The notes: generated by a model from the letters alone, not told the origin. Positions 10,495 to 23,737 are shown, numbered from the stretch's first letter. The stretch is DNA of 64,000 nucleotides from Adenophora triphylla var. japonica (GCA_022495995.1 JAFEMH010001236.1:446384-510383), one strand, 5' to 3'. Program-made: numbers and translations.

Positions 10495-12071
10495 AAACAG
10501 TACCTCAATTTAATACTTTAAATAATGAAGAATTTAAGCAATTAATTAGTACTCTTTTAATACAAATAAAAAGACACCAAACCGGCTTTGCTTCATTGCT
10601 CACCGATAATCTATCCCAAAGTAAAACCATTGAAAGCCTTGAAAGAGCCAACCAAGGACTCGAAAGTTCAAAACCTTATGCTTGAAAAAGCCAATAAAGA
10701 GCCGATACCGTGAATTCTAAACTTCGGAAACCAACATCAATCTTGAAAAGGAAAATGAATCCTTCGTAAAGAAGTTTGAAACCTGGAATGTACTCCGAGA
10801 AGCCTTGACCCACTTTAGCTACAACCAAAGACACCCAAGTGACAAATCAGAATTGGAGTTAACAATCCTACTATGTACACATATACCCCTCTTACCGATG
10901 AAAGTGGCAATTGACAAGATGGTTCTTGAAAGCATGAACTATGTCAAAGCCCAAGAAAATGTTTATCCTATCCAAACCAAGGAAGATCTCAAGGAAAAGG
11001 AAAATGGATGAAGCTAGCTCCACCACACCGATGTATCAACTCCGTATAGCCCCACTCACACCGATAAAACTCATATAGCCATCCTAAAACAAATAAAAGG
11101 AAAAGGAGAACAAGCAAGCAAAGGTAAATACATATGGCAAAAGAAAGGAATCAAGGAGCAAATGAAGGAGAACCAACCAAGACATGGTGGACAGCAGAGG
11201 TCTCCTAGACAACCAAGACATGGTGGACGCAGAGGTCTCCTAGACAACCAAGACATGGGCGATGCCAGAGGTTTCCTGCATGTACCAAGATATGGTGAAT
11301 GTACCGAGGTCTCCAAGACAAAGCAAAGATTCTATGATCATCACTCATATGCCAAACCTCAAAGACCTAACCGGCCATTCTCTAATGGAAGAAACCATGC
11401 CCAACACAATACCTCTCCTAGATCATCTCATAATTCCCCAAGCCATTCTCAGCTTCATAACCAAAATCAATTCTCTTTTCCCAACCAATTTCTTAATCAA
11501 ACCCAACCTATTGCTCCTACTCCCTATATGCCGCAAATCATGGGATATTATAATGCCCTAAACCAAGATTTTGGAAAGAGAGCAATGAACAAAGCTAGGG
11601 TACCAAAGAAATTCTAATCCTTTGGACCCAAAAGAATAAAGGGTACCATAAATGTATTTTTTTGTTTTGTAGGAACCTAGGAAAGGAATATGGTACTTGG
11701 ACAAAGGGATGCAAAGCAGTACATGACTTACAACAAGGAGTGGCTACAACAATATGTCCCCAAAAATGGTCCAAATGTAACTTTTGGTGACAATTCTCAA
11801 GCCAAAGTCAAAGGATCGTGAAACCTTGTTACTAAAGATATTATTTTCACTAATGTATCTTATGTAGAGGGTCTCAAGCACAATTTGATTAGCCTTAGTC
11901 AGATTTGTGATAAGGGATATCATGTTGTTTGTTCCAAAACCACCGCACCGTCAAGGATGTCAACAACAAATCAATCCTCACCGGAATAAGAAAAGGCAAC
12001 CTCTACTGTCTAAACCTAGAAATTGTGGATTCCTCGATGCCTATTGCCTACTCTCCTTCAAATAATCTGAC
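10495..12071 (+). pseudogene. Copia1 gag-pol linker and protease remnant
   Basis: Short frames are consistent with the coiled-coil/linker and protease part of a Sirevirus polyprotein. About 11170-11310 carries imperfect direct repeats built on ccaagacatggtgga and gaggtctcctagaca (three to four units). The segment 11720-11990 retains protease-end sequence (VTFGDNSQAKVKGS, then SYVEGLKHNLISLSQICD), but the catalytic DSGCSRHMTG-type motif is not readable. Region 11620-11720 has no frame of interest. Confidence 0.6.
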
Positions 12072-13334
12072 ATGTCTTGGCTATGGCACAAAAGATTGGC
12101 TCACTTAAACCTAAAAAGTATCTCAAAACTATCCAACTCAAACCTAGTAAAAGGCCTACCCAAAATACCCTTCAAAAAGGACAAGTTGTGCAAAGCTTGT
12201 CAATGTGGAAAACAAAAGAAAACCTCCTTCACTGCCAAAACCAGACTAGATACCTCTAAACCTCTTCAACTTCTTCACATGGACCTTTTTGGACCTATCG
12301 TAACTAGATCTTTTGGTGGAAAAAGATACTCTCTTGTTGTAGTTGATGACTACACTAGATTTACTTGGATCATCCTTCTTGAATCCAAAAGAGATACTTT
12401 GGAACAACTTGTCAAATTGTTCAATAAAATTCAAAACCAAAAGGGTTTATCCATCATCAAAATTAGATCGTATCATGGTAAGGAATTTGAGAACACCGGT
12501 GTTGAAGAATACCGTGATCAAAAAGGGATTGAGCACAACTTTTCTCGCTTCCTAGAACTCCTCAAAGAAATGGAGTTGCAGAAAGAAAGAATAGAACAAT
12601 TTGTGAGGCAAAGAAGGTCTATGCCGTCGAGCACAACCTTCCTAAATATTTTTGGGGTGAAGCAAGAACCACCGCCGTCTATGTTCGTAACAAGACCCTC
12701 ATCAACAAGTTTCACTCCAAGACTCCCTATGAACTCTGGAATGGAAGAACACCAACCATTTCATACTTCCATGGCTTTGGAAGTAGATGCTTCATACACA
12801 ACAATGGGAAAAATAATCTTGACAAATTTGATTCAAAGAGTGATTGAAGGAATTTTCCTTGGATACTCCAACACTAGCAAAGCCTATAGGGTTTACAACA
12901 AAAGAAGACTTGTTGTAGAGGAATCAATTCATGTAGACTTTGATGAAAATAATGACCAAAGTCACACCGAGCTATGTGATTTTGATGAAGCCGCGGGCAA
13001 CTCGTATAACCTACCCGAGGTTTCTCCTGCTCATGACCCCTCATGTCTCATTCCCGAAGAAGATTCACCTTCCCTTCCTTATATAGTGCCCAAAGACACA
13101 AATAAACAATCAACTTTGCCTCGACAAACCATGAATCCTCTCTCAACAAAGAAAGGTGCATCTCGATGCCCATGATGCATCAACTAACCTTCCTTCATCC
13201 AATCATCAAAATCCCCTTGAAGAAGACCCTATCCAACCCGATAACAACTCCTCTCAATCAATTCCTCAACCGAAATCATTACCCACATTATCCCTCCAAA
13301 CAAAAACATCTATATAGATCTTCCTATACACAAA
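12072..13334 (+). pseudogene. Copia1 integrase
   Basis: A 367-codon frame opens with the GAG-pre-integrase H-H-C-C zinc region (LWHKRLAHL...CKACQCGKQ) and continues with the integrase core: first Asp in HMDLFGP, then VVDDYTRFTW. The second catalytic position reads RSYHGKEFEN, where the family has Asp. A frameshift near 12540 scrambles the middle, and frame-restored similarity (FLGYSNTSKAYRVYNKR) returns near 12860. It would insert cDNA into the genome but is inactive as written. Confidence 0.85.
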
Positions 13335-14929
13335 ATGGACATACCACCTAACATGCCTGTTCTTGACTCTCTAATGAGTGCCTTCATCTCCCAAATTGAA
13401 CCCAAAAAGATAAATGAAGCTCTTCAAGACCTGCATCGGATAGAAGCAATGGAGGAAGAATTAGAGCAATTTGAAAGAAACAAAGTTTGGAAGCTTGTTC
13501 CTAAGCCAAAGAATCAAACTGTCATTGGAACAAGATGGGTTTTTAGGAATAAGATGAATGAAGAAGGAGTTGTAATAAGAAACAAAGCTAGACTCGGTTG
13601 CTCAAGGATACGCACAAGAAGAAGGAATTGACTATGATGAGACTTTTGCACCAGCTTGCTAGACTTGAAGCTATAAGGTTATTTCTTGCCTATGCTTCAT
13701 TCAAGAAGATGAAAGTGTTTCAAATGGATGTCAAAAGTGCATTTCTAAATGGAGTCCTAAATGAAAAGGTGTTTGTATCTCAACCTCCCGGATTTGAGCA
13801 TCCCAAATTTCCTGATCATGTATATAAATTGGACAAAGCACTATATCGGCTTAAACAAGCACGAAGAGCTTGGTATGACACCCTATCTAGATATCTCCTT
13901 GGTAAAGGATTTACCAAGGGACATATTGATAACACTTTGTTTATCAAAAATATGGAGATGATCGCTGCTCATCCAAGTCTATGTTGATGACATCATTTTT
14001 GGATCATCAAATGAGGACTTGTGCACCGAATTTGGGAACATTATGAAGGACCGCTTGAAATGAGCATGATTGGTGAGCTCACTTTCTTCGGGTCTTCAAG
14101 TCAAGCAAATGGAGGAAGGAATATTCATTAACCAAGCTAAATACACAAGGGATATGATCAAAAAGTTTGATATGCAATCCGCTTCACCCGCCAAAACTCC
14201 CTTGTCAACCACAACCAAACTTCATGCCGATCCCGATGGCCAAAGTGTAAATCCAACACTTTACGTAAGTTACATTGGATCCCTTCTCTATGTAATGCCT
14301 TCAAGACTCCGACATTATGTTTAGTGTCTCGTCTTTGTGCTAGATTTCTGTGCAAATCCCAAGGAGTCTCATCTCTCTCGTCGCCAAGAGAATTTTGAGA
14401 TATCTCAAAGGAACTCCCGACTATGGATTATGGTATCCTACCGAATCCCCATTTTCTTTAATTGGATTCACCGATTCTCGACTATGCCGGGTGTAACCTA
14501 GATAGAAAGTCCACAAGTGGTGGATGCCAATTTATTGGATCTAGAATCATTTCATGGTCAAGTAAAAAGCAAACCTCGCAGCAACCTCAACAAACCGAGG
14601 CCGAATATATTGCCGCCGGTTTGTGTTGCTCACAAATACTTTACCTCAAAAGTCAATTACAAGACTTTGGAATTGAACTGCCCAACATTCCAATCCTTTT
14701 GTGACAACTCAAGTACCATTGCCATGACAGAAAACCCCGTCCAACACTCAAAGACAAAGCATATTGAGGTCGACATCACTTCATCGTAGACCATGTTGAA
14801 AAAGGAAACATTAGTCTTGCAAAAGTGTGTACCGAGAATAATGTCTCCGACATCCTAACAAAGGCTATGGATGAGAAAAGATTTGAGATGTTAAGAGCAA
14901 TGCTAGGCATGATTAATCTAACAAAATAA
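13335..14929 (+). pseudogene. Copia1 reverse transcriptase and RNase H
   Basis: RT begins with the VWKLVPKPKNQTVIGTRWVF segment (about 13486). It continues after a frameshift at 13594 with [12 protein letters not shown] (13720), [12 protein letters not shown] and the YVDD active site (about 13981, in a third frame). RNase H shows [18 protein letters not shown] (about 14479) and TEAEYIAA, ending at a TAA at 14927-14929. Breaks at 13594 (CTCGG), 13650 (CAGCTTG), 14324 (GTCTCGTC) and 14473 (TCTCGAC) each look like one extra C in a CTG or CAG. Confidence 0.88.
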
Positions 14930-15174
14930 AAACTCTTATTCATTAGAATAAACCATTTCCTATGGCTGCAGTCAACAACATTGTCTAACAGCTAACCTTT
15001 TTCTCAATTCAAAAGCTTCTTACACATCAAAACCAAACCTCATTTCTACCTTACAGAAATTCAAACACCATAAAAACAAGCCTAAATCCATATTACCAAA
15101 AGCTTCATCAACCCTCCTTCTCATCTCAAAGAAGCACCTCTCGAAAAGCCTTGACAGCCTAAGGACTGTCAATC

Positions 15175-16113
15175 CTATTTATCCCATAGCTGATCTTGGA
15201 AGCAATCATCCCCATATCCTCTATCACTATAAATAATGTCTGGAGCTTGATATGCACTCTCTTTGATATCTCCATATCTCTCCAACCAAACAGGGTGCCT
15301 TTCCATAAATGGATCAATAGCAGAGGTTGAGAACTGCAAAGAAGGACATACCCTCCTTGGCCACCACTCTTCAACTGCATTATAGGGAGGATACTCACTA
15401 AGTGGTGAGATAAAGCCGAAGGTACTCAAGAATTTGCACTTGCCTCGTGCAATGATAGCTTGATCGACCGAGGACCTTCATCCTCCTCACCATTTAGAGC
15501 ACTGACTCAAACACTTGAGAAATTGAGAAAACAACTTCATATAGACTTTGGAAGGAGAACTTTGCACTCCCGCAAAGTTATCTCCAGCTTCCCTCAAGAA
15601 CCGTTTGGCTAAGAGTTAGAGAATCCTCGGTGACAAATGTGAATTCCTTGACAGTTTATGGAATCGTTGACCAATTTGTGTGTCAACCTTAATCCTTTCA
15701 TCACCGTCAAGCTTCACTAGCTCTCCCAAGGTATAAACCCTTTCCACCTTGTCCTTAACTGGCCTACTTGATTCTCCTTCTCTCTCCTTCCTTGACAGCC
15801 TTAACCTTAGCCGTCGATCACCGGTTCCCCTTCAACTATCTTAGCCTTACCCTTACTTTTTGCTCTCTCTCTCAACCTATTTTCCTCACCTTCCAAAAGT
15901 GCTAATCTCTCCTCCTCCCAAAACTTCTTTCTTATCTCTCTCTCCTTCAACTCCTCCTCCTTATTGGGATCATCTTTTAGTATTTGATCCACCTCCCGCT
16001 CCAAACCTATATCGCTTTGGAGTCTATATGACGTAAACTCTCTCTCAAATCTCTCCTCTCTTGTTTCATCTACTCTTGGACTTTGGAAAACAAGTCTCTT
16101 TGCGCCTTAGCCA
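15175..16113 (-). pseudogene. Copia1 antisense ORF, decayed, no known domain
   Basis: Minus-strand coding-like sequence starts at ATG 16113 (MAKAQRDLF), runs through a strongly charged Lys/Glu-rich helix (about 16004-15810) and a VYTLGELVKLDGDERIKV stretch near 15740, and ends with an aromatic-rich segment (ISPLSEYPPYNAVEEWWPRR, 15410-15350) at a stop near 15175. Three or more frameshifts or stops interrupt it. No sense-strand frame here shows comparable composition. Antisense ORFs between pol and the 3' LTR are known from some plant LTR elements. I do not recognise this one. Confidence 0.5.
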
Positions 16114-16674
16114 TTTTGCTAGGACCGAACTTTGAAACAAGTCTTCCCATTTGCTATGAATGAAATGGATTTGGTAAATTTCTTCATCTCGAACCATTGT
16201 CTTTTATAGGCAAATTCAGCTTCAATAAATTAGTGGCAATGATCATTCAAAATAGACTTGGCCGGTAATTAAGTCTCGATGCCTATGAATTTAGCTCTTG
16301 CCAAATCGAGGAAGTGTTTGGAACTTGCCACTAACAAATATTCATTAATTTCTCTGTTTATTCCCTCTCGAAATTTCGTCTTTGTGTACGGAAATAACTC
16401 CCTTGTTTTGTGGGGAGTTATTGTACATGTAATGAGTAGTGGGACAAAAACACTATTCATGAACAAATACTATCTTAAATGCTATCTTTTAACGGTTACA
16501 CTAACCCACGTATTAGCCGTTCAAACAACCTCAAATTCACTCCTTTAAACTATCATTTAACCTTGCGAACTAATCCCTCGCTAACAATCACCATTCTCTC
16601 TTCCAAATTCATTCTTTGATTCCCTCGTTTTTGTCTCATAAACCCTAAAAACTTTCTCGTCTCTAAGATCAACC
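16114..16674. other. Copia1 non-coding spacer between antisense and sense accessory ORFs
   Basis: AT-rich sequence with short chance frames only. It lies between the divergent starts of the two accessory ORFs, so it may serve as a bidirectional leader. No motif is identified. Confidence 0.4.
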
Positions 16675-19600
16675 ATGTCTTACCCGTAAGCCCATGGATA
16701 CTTCATCAAACCCGAGTTCTATGAAAGCACAATGTTGGAGCTCTCATCAAAGAACTCTTGGAATCCAATCATATCTCGCAATATGATGGAAGCTCAACCC
16801 CCTCTTTATGAGAAGCTGTGCAGAGAGATTTTTATGAAAGGAGAAAGACAATCAACTGGGGCAATCAAAACCACCATTGAAGGTACTGAAATCAATGTGA
16901 CCCCCAAGATTGTGTCCAAGGTTTACAACATCCCTATCAAAAGCAATGGTGTTTCAAATCTCTGGAATAGGAAAGACAACAACCCGGAACCATTCTACAA
17001 AAGGTTCTTTGACAAACCAAGCCAGCAATTATCTATTGGTTCAGACAAACCAATCAAAAAGAAGGACCTTGATTTGTTCAAATCAACCCTAATGGATGTT
17101 GTAATCAAAGGGTTTGATGGAAAGCAATCATCATTTGATCAAATAAGTCCTAATGAATGGAAGCAAGCCCTAAGTTTGATAACCAAAGAAGTAAACTGGA
17201 GTGTTGCTTTACTTCACAACTTTCAATTAGCCATATCTCCCTCTCCTTGGAAATACAAGAAACAAAATCCAAGGATGAACAATTTCAGATTCATGAGTGG
17301 AATTCTCCATCACCTTATTCCAAGGTTGAATCCTCCCCTAAAGGATGAGTGGCTTGAGTCTGCATCTCTAGTATCAACCGTAAGCTTCAACTTGAGCACC
17401 TTCAAACCGAAGGGTAAGAAGAAATTAGAGCTTGGGGACAAACTCTCCGAGAATTTTGATGAAGCCTCTCAAAGATTGAAAGAGAAAACTGAGAAGGATA
17501 TGAAGATATGGCAGGGATTGGTAAACATGGTGAATGACAAAAGATCCAAGAGAAAGCATGACAAAGGTGTTGTCATAAAAGAAAGAGCTCAAGAGACTTC
17601 TCCATCCAAAATCAAAAGAAGAAAAAGCCTAGCCAAGATGAAGAGAACTGGAAAGGGAAAGAAGCTAAGTAAAGGAAAGCAAATTCAAGAAGAGATAGCT
17701 GTTGAGCAAGAAAGTGCTCAAGAAACTGACAAAGGGAAGATGGTAGCTGAGAAGCAAACTGACAGTGAAGATACTCAGTCAGATCCTGTTTTCAAGGACA
17801 TTGATGAATATGATGGTGAAGAGGAAGAAATCCCTGATGTTGTGTATGCTGGTGAAGCTCAAGGTGATGAGTTTGATGAAGATATGAGAAGAGCCGTTGC
17901 CGAGTCACTAATGGAAGTAAGGACAAGCCTAAGGTTGGACAAATATCCGGGATGCCTACGGAAGCTTCATCTCTCGATGTGCCTAAGGTTGTCTCAAGTG
18001 CCGAAACCCCATCCAAGGTAACCTCTAAGCCTTCTCTTACTCTCGCACTTTCTCTAGGAAGAGAAAACAGTATAAAGATGCTCCCCCATCCAAAAAGTTG
18101 AAACCAACCACTCCTCAACCCTCCTCATCCAAAGACCAATCTAGTTCACCTCATGACTCTGTGGCTCAAGGCATCCTAAATCTTAATCCCTCTAACATTA
18201 GTCCAAATGAGCCAAGTGTTGAAAAAGATAGGGGGAATAGCTCTAGCTCTGAAAAGGATGAGCCTCTCGTTAAGGGGGAATAAAAGTCCTATGTCTCCCA
18301 TTCTCGACAGCCTATCCCTCTCTCCAGTCAAGAATCACCCTCTGATAGTCCCTCAGATCCTTCCCCCATCCCTGAAAACATTTTCAAAGCATCTGAAGGA
18401 CTTTCCTTAGAGGATTCCAAGCATGTCCCTGCTGTTACCTATTACTTGAGACAAGTGCTAACAGAGGAAGAAACTCAAAAAGCCTTGAAACTTATCAAAA
18501 ACAGAGATTTGTCCAAGAAAGCAAGCATTCCTGCACCTGAACCCATTCCTGAAACTGAACCTCAACCTGATCTTGAAACTGAACCTCAACCTGATCTTGA
18601 AACTGAACCTCAACCTGATCTTGAACCAGAACCTCAACCTGATCAAGAATCTCAATTTAAACCTAGTGAGCGTGATCAAAACCAAGAAACTGTTGATCCC
18701 TCCCTTGAATCTGAAATCCTTCCTACTTGTGAACCTTGGATTTTGGATTGTGAAATTGACTTTTCCTTCCCCTCTATCATGGCTGCCCACCAAAGATTGA
18801 AGGATATTTCTCATTTTCCTGAAGTTGCTAATCCTCACCTAGTCTCCAATCCTTGGCTGTTAAGCAAAAATTCAATTATGATTCATGCAAGGAATAGATG
18901 TGGCCTCATAATGTTTACCCACGAGGAATGGAAAAAGTACAGAATAGCTCTCCCCAACTCTTTCTTTCACAAGGCTCCCTTGCTACCAAATTTCATGGAT
19001 ATTACTACTATAATTGATTGGGAAATTCTGTTCTCCCAACTTCTCTCTTCAGATATCAATGAATGCATTTATATGCCTTCATCCCTGGTGTATGCCCTAT
19101 GTATTGAGCTTGCCAAAGAAATGTATTGGAGGATTTGCCTCAATAAATCCATCATCATGGCTGTCATTGCAAGACCAAGTCTCGATGCCTATGTTTCCCC
19201 TTTATCTCCAAGACCTCTTCCTTCATCCCCCTAAACACAAGATCTCTCCAATCCAAACTTCCTCCAAACTTTAATCCTTCCACTTTTGTACCCCCATATC
19301 ATGTAACCATCACAGACATGCAAAGGTTTACAAGGTCAATGATAACCAAGATGAGACACATTTTGGAAGTCTCAACTGTGTCAAAATCTGAGAGGAAGGC
19401 CTCCAAAGGAAAGGCCATTGAATCTCGATGAAGAAGCCGAACTGGGAAAAAGAGCCTCTCGGTGCTGCTCCAAATGTGATTGTGTCAAGTGATGATGAAG
19501 ATAGTGCTCCTGTGATGAAACAGCATCAACTCTCAACCTCTACTATTCTCACTGTCTCAACTGATCCACCTCTACATCAAACCCAACAACCCATTTCTCT

Positions 19601-19892
19601 TCAATCAAATCCCTTCTTTTCTAACTTATTTGCAGGAATAAGGGGTCAAAGCTCAAAACCAAAGAAGGTTCCCTTATGGGGTACCATGAGATTAAGAAAA
19701 GATGAAGAGCCTTTGCCCAAAGCTGTTCTCAAGGAAAGGCAAAACCAAACCTTCACCTATGATGATGAAATGAGCTGGGAATGGAACAATGAGATGTACT
19801 ACAGAGGTGTTGAGGACAAGATGAAGAGAGTGCTACTTGCAGAAAAAGAAGAGATCCTTGCAGCAAGAAGAGAAAGAGATGAATTTTCTTAA
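16675..19892 (+). pseudogene. Copia1 sense accessory ORF (plant-transposon-protein-like), broken
   Basis: The original start is probably ATG 16675 (MSYP, then TAA, then HGYFIKPEFY). The longest intact piece is 16732-18021. Its N-terminal part (YEKLCREIFMKGE...INVTPKIVSKVYNIP) matches the layout of the 'putative plant transposon protein' domain and of the accessory ORF in Copia2. A Lys-rich basic tract (about 17560-17690) and an acidic tract follow. After a frameshift near 17925 it continues through 18098-18283 and 18446-19234, with four 8-residue EPQPDLET-type repeats at about 18550-18648. It continues again through 19428-19892, ending in a Lys/Glu/Arg-rich helix. It sits where Sireviruses carry an env-like ORF, but I see no signal peptide or membrane segment. 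Function unknown. Confidence 0.65.
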
Positions 19893-20090
19893 GAAAATTT
19901 TATGTCTTTTTGGATAAGTCCTTTTTTAATCCCTACCTTTAATTCCTACTTTTCAAACATTGTTTATTTTGGATAATATGTTTTGTTTTAAGACTCAGTT
20001 GATTGAATCAAGAAGATTGTTCTCATCTTCATTGGTGTATTCATTCTTGAGTTTCTTGCAGGTTATATCTTTATTAGATATATTACTTTG

Positions 20091-20106
20091 CCAAAAAGAG
20101 AGAAAT
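20091..20106 (+). other. Copia1 polypurine tract
   Basis: The purine-rich run aaaaagagagaaa lies directly upstream of the 3' LTR start TGTTAGG at 20107. It primes plus-strand DNA synthesis. Confidence 0.65.
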
Positions 20107-21242
20107 TGTTAGGACCTAACTATGTAAGCCACATAGTTATAAAAGATTTTGACAAAGAAATATATCATATGTTATCTGACAGCCAAGATAACATACGACC
20201 TTGGACAGCTAAGACCTCAAAATCAAACTGCATCTCTATTTATATCAACTGGACAGCTATGATTCAATCAACCTACAAAGATATCACTCAAAACCTCTCT
20301 TGTACATTAATGTATCTAAATTACATGTGTAGTATGATGTATTACATAATGCCTAAACCTTCTAGATCAGAACTTAGCTCCGATGCCTAAGGTTCTCTCA
20401 CAGCAAAGGTTTCACTCCTCAACAGCTATGATCTTCAACATCAACAGCTATGAAGAAATCCTGTGATGACCAAGATGTGCCTTGTCCAAATCTCTCCATA
20501 CAGATGTTGCCAGCTCATCTCCATGAAGATCACATGCCTGGTTGCAGATTCCAGCTATTTTATTCTCCAGTCAACAAAGGCTCTAAATGCAACTCCAACA
20601 TGCATTTACTTCCTTGTCTCCTTGTCTCCTCCAACGGCTATTTCCAAGCCTATAAAAAGGAACTCTCCAAGACTGAAGACCTCACCCCTTTTTACACACA
20701 ACTTCTATAAACCTTGCATCCAAACCTTCTCAATCTGCAACCAATAATCAAAACAATATTAAGACACTTGTAACTGATCTCAGGTGTATAAACTGATTTG
20801 TAAGAACCCCTTAAGACTGACTTTAAGTGTGTAGTGTGAATAGCTCAGTGTAGAGCTTGATCCCTAATAGACTGTACTTATTAGGAAGAGGAAGTTCGAG
20901 GAACTTGCCTATCCAATCCTTTGTAAATCTTAACGAGAACTAGATTTAAGTGGATTGATCTCACTTGTCAAGGTTGACAGTAAGGGTGGACGTAGGAGGA
21001 GTGAACTCTGAACCACCTTAAAATTCCTTGTGTTCAATTGGTATTATCACACAACACACACACACATATAGACACACATACACTATTCACTTGTCTTTAC
21101 ATTATTTCAAACACTTTTATTCCGCTGCACATTTAACTCCAATCTTTAAAACCAGTTAACCTCTGACAGCTAAGATTTCACCTCAGCTGTCAAACCTTAA
21201 CTGCCTAACCTTTAATTTGATCTAAGCAAACAGGACCTTTCA
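20107..21242 (+). repeat. Copia1 3' LTR, 1136 bp
   Basis: Colinear with 8033-9165. It keeps ctgaca/cagct words at most sites where the 5' copy has ccg/cga words, but near 20379 it reads ctccgatgcct where the 5' LTR reads ctctgacagct. The odd form is thus not confined to one copy. Confidence 0.92.
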
Positions 21243-21247
21243 ATCAA

Positions 21248-23005
21248 TATTGCATGTATTTATGAGAGTGAAAAATTAGGGTTCGTACCATAATAGAATT
21301 GATTTATTTGGGTTGGATCTAAAGTATTATGTTGGAACGGAGTATCTAAAGTATTTATTAAAAATAGTGTTGTGTACGTGTGTGCGTGAACTATGTGTGT
21401 GAAACAGTGTGTGTGTGTGTGAAACAGTGAGTGTGTGTATTGTGTACCGTGTGAGTGTGTGTAATATTAGGGTTTTGTGTGTGTGCTGTAAAAGGTGTAA
21501 TTAGTGTGTGTAAATGTGTTTTTGATTAAAGTAAAGGGAATAAAAATGTTAGAAATCTAAGGGTAGTTTGGGTAAACCCTAGGGGTGTTTTGGTATTTAT
21601 GTGAAGGGTATTTTGGGAAACTCTAGAAGTGGAAAGCAACTTGAGACGGAGTTAAATAGAATTAACTCATAAGTTAGTAAAATAAAATAAAGTTAAGTTG
21701 GGACGGAGTATTAAGTAGTTAATCCGTACTTAACGGATATTATTTATTTGTGTAGATCCGATCGGAGTTAGCAATTGTTCAAGTACAAACAATCGAGGTA
21801 ATTGATTATACATCTTTAAGTTAATTGATTTCCGCTTCGTTTTTTTAGGCTTCCGCATAATTCTTGGCGATGTACGTTCCTTTGATATGTAAAAGCTGAC
21901 CTCGCGTCGGTATTTGATTTGACTCCCTCGTTTACCATTATTTGCTAATCTTTTGCTATTCGTTTGCTTAAATCGTTCTTTGGTTTCGTAAATACGGAAA
22001 TTTTATTGTCTTTGTGAAAGTTCGTATTTTTTTATACAATAAGTTTTGATATGATATAATTTTGTTTCATTAATGATCACTAAATTAGACAACCTGCTTC
22101 GGCGGGGTATATTTGATATTTTGACATTCGAGCAAACTTAGTACACCACTTCAAATTAGTGGTGGGGTATTCCAGATATACTGTTTAGGACTCTGTGTAG
22201 TCATTTTGTTTCCTTTATGGGATTTTGGTTTGATAAGGTCAGTGGACCACTTATGTGATCATGATGTCTGTGAATGATTTGATTATCTACAGCTGGTATG
22301 GGACGGTTGTAGATAACTAGATCATTCGAGTCAACTTTGTTCAGCTTATCATCCCTTTGAATTTCCATATAATCTGTGAATGGTTTAGTTAGTTAAAACT
22401 GGTATGGGACGGTTTTAATTAAGTAAATCATTCGAGTCAATTTGAATCGATCTCGTCATCATTTGAAACTCCAAAATATTTGTCAACTCAGTTTGTGAAC
22501 CGTTGAAATTTTGAAAGACATTTGGTTTGAGATTTGGTAAATAACTATTTCGAATTTGTGTTTTGTTATGTCTTCGATTGTTATTTGAAATTTGTATCGT
22601 TTGATATTCCTTCAAGTCAACTCCTCCTTAATAATCGAAGGGGTTGTATATGAACTTACTAGGCATTGTCCGCTCACCCTTTCATCTTCTTTTCTTTCAG
22701 ATTTCATATAGGAAGAATGTGAAACGGTTCGGGAGCACTTCATAAGGAGTTCAAGGATCGGTTTAGTTTATTTTCATTTTAGACTCTTTAGTCAATTGTT
22801 TCGGTTATTGGAGAGTTTGTAAGACTTTAAGGATTTTGTTGAACTAGTGGATTGTACTAGCCGTTGAAATTGTTACCGTTATCCGCATTTAAGTTATTTT
22901 CAAATTGTGGTTAGTGTTTGAATTATGGTTTTAGTAGCCGTTCGAGGATATTTTATTATCAATTAAGTATTAATATTATTGTTGTGGAAATTCGGGGTCG
23001 TTACA
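21248..23005 (+). repeat. Tandem-array LTR1, right part
   Basis: Continues LTR1 after Copia1 and ends in ggggtcgttaca. It carries the GT microsatellite (about 21370-21500) shared by the other LTRs. Confidence 0.92.
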
Positions 23006-23406
23006 GTTGGTATCAGAGCTTTGGCAATAGGTCTATGGGAGTTTAGAGAAAAAGGAAAATATACTTGATCGGAGCTTTGGCATACATCTTTGATAAGTTA
23101 GATGTTATGGAATAAGTTTGATTAGAGCCTTAAGTTTGATTAGAGAATCATTCCACGAGTGTTCATTGTAAATTGGTATATTATGATTGTTGCTTATTTC
23201 GAATGTGTAGGTGTAATGTTTCCTTTTCTTAGTATGCTGGTGTTATAATCAAATTCGGGTTAATGATAAGAACAAAAAGGATGAGTCAAATTCGAAGCGA
23301 ATAGGAAGAATCTTTACTATGAGGACTAGAGATGCTGATGATGCAAATTGGACTGCGGCAGGTACGTTAAGTTTAGAGGACTAAACTTCTTTTAAGGGAC
23401 TAAGAA
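23006..23406 (+). mobile_element. Array internal region 1, 401 bp
   Basis: Begins with a PBS (TGGTATCAGAGC at 23008, matching the initiator-Met tRNA type) one base plus a T after LTR1 and ends with a purine-rich tract (aagggactaagaa) abutting LTR2. The only frame worth noting is a 21-codon ORF starting atgaggactagagat (about 23319) that could be the remnant of a gag start. There is no protease, RT or integrase, so the element depended on enzymes from another element. Confidence 0.88.
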
Positions 23407-23704
23407 TGTAATACCCGAGATTTTTCAAATTAATATTATTTACTTTTATTATTATTTTTAAGTTATAGTTAAATAAATGTGACGTTGGGCTTTAAGAGTG
23501 GGCCTTAGACTTGTTTTAAATAGTTAACCCCATTAGTATTGGATTGAGTATTTTTAAATCCTTGTTGAGTTGGGTTAGGGGACCAATGATATAAATATAT
23601 ATTTAGAAAAACCTAGCCACATAGTTATTTTACAAAAAAAAAGGAGAGAACGGCAGATGGATAGAGAGAGCGGGCAGCGCTAAGGAGAAAGAAAGAAGAA
23701 AGCC

Positions 23705-23737
<33 letters not shown>

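Larger units (their letters stand above)
8033..21242 (+). mobile_element. Copia1: Sirevirus (Ty1/copia, SIRE/Maximus) element, 13.2 kb, with accessory ORFs
   Basis: This is a full-length element with two LTRs of about 1.13 kb (8033-9165 and 20107-21242). It starts TGTTAGGACC and ends GGACCTTTCA. Target duplication ATCAA is at 8028-8032 and 21243-21247, and the split LTR1 reads through perfectly once the element is removed. The order is PBS, gag, protease, integrase, RT, RNase H (copia order), then an antisense ORF, a long sense accessory ORF, a purine tract and the 3' LTR. Gag-pol is broken by many small indels. Many of these fall at CTG/CAG sites that look like sequence artefacts. The two intact target duplications and the matching LTR lengths point to a fairly young insertion. 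Confidence 0.93.

Noticed and set aside
16269..16548. Overlapping frames on both strands in the Copia1 spacer
   Set aside because: Short, no family resemblance, and both strands equally open, as expected by chance in this composition.
18458..18838. 126-codon Arg/Phe-rich minus-strand frame
   Set aside because: It is the antisense of the EPQPDLET repeat in the Copia1 accessory ORF.
16675..19892. Envelope protein for the Copia1 accessory ORF
   Set aside because: No signal peptide or hydrophobic membrane segment is visible in any of its pieces.
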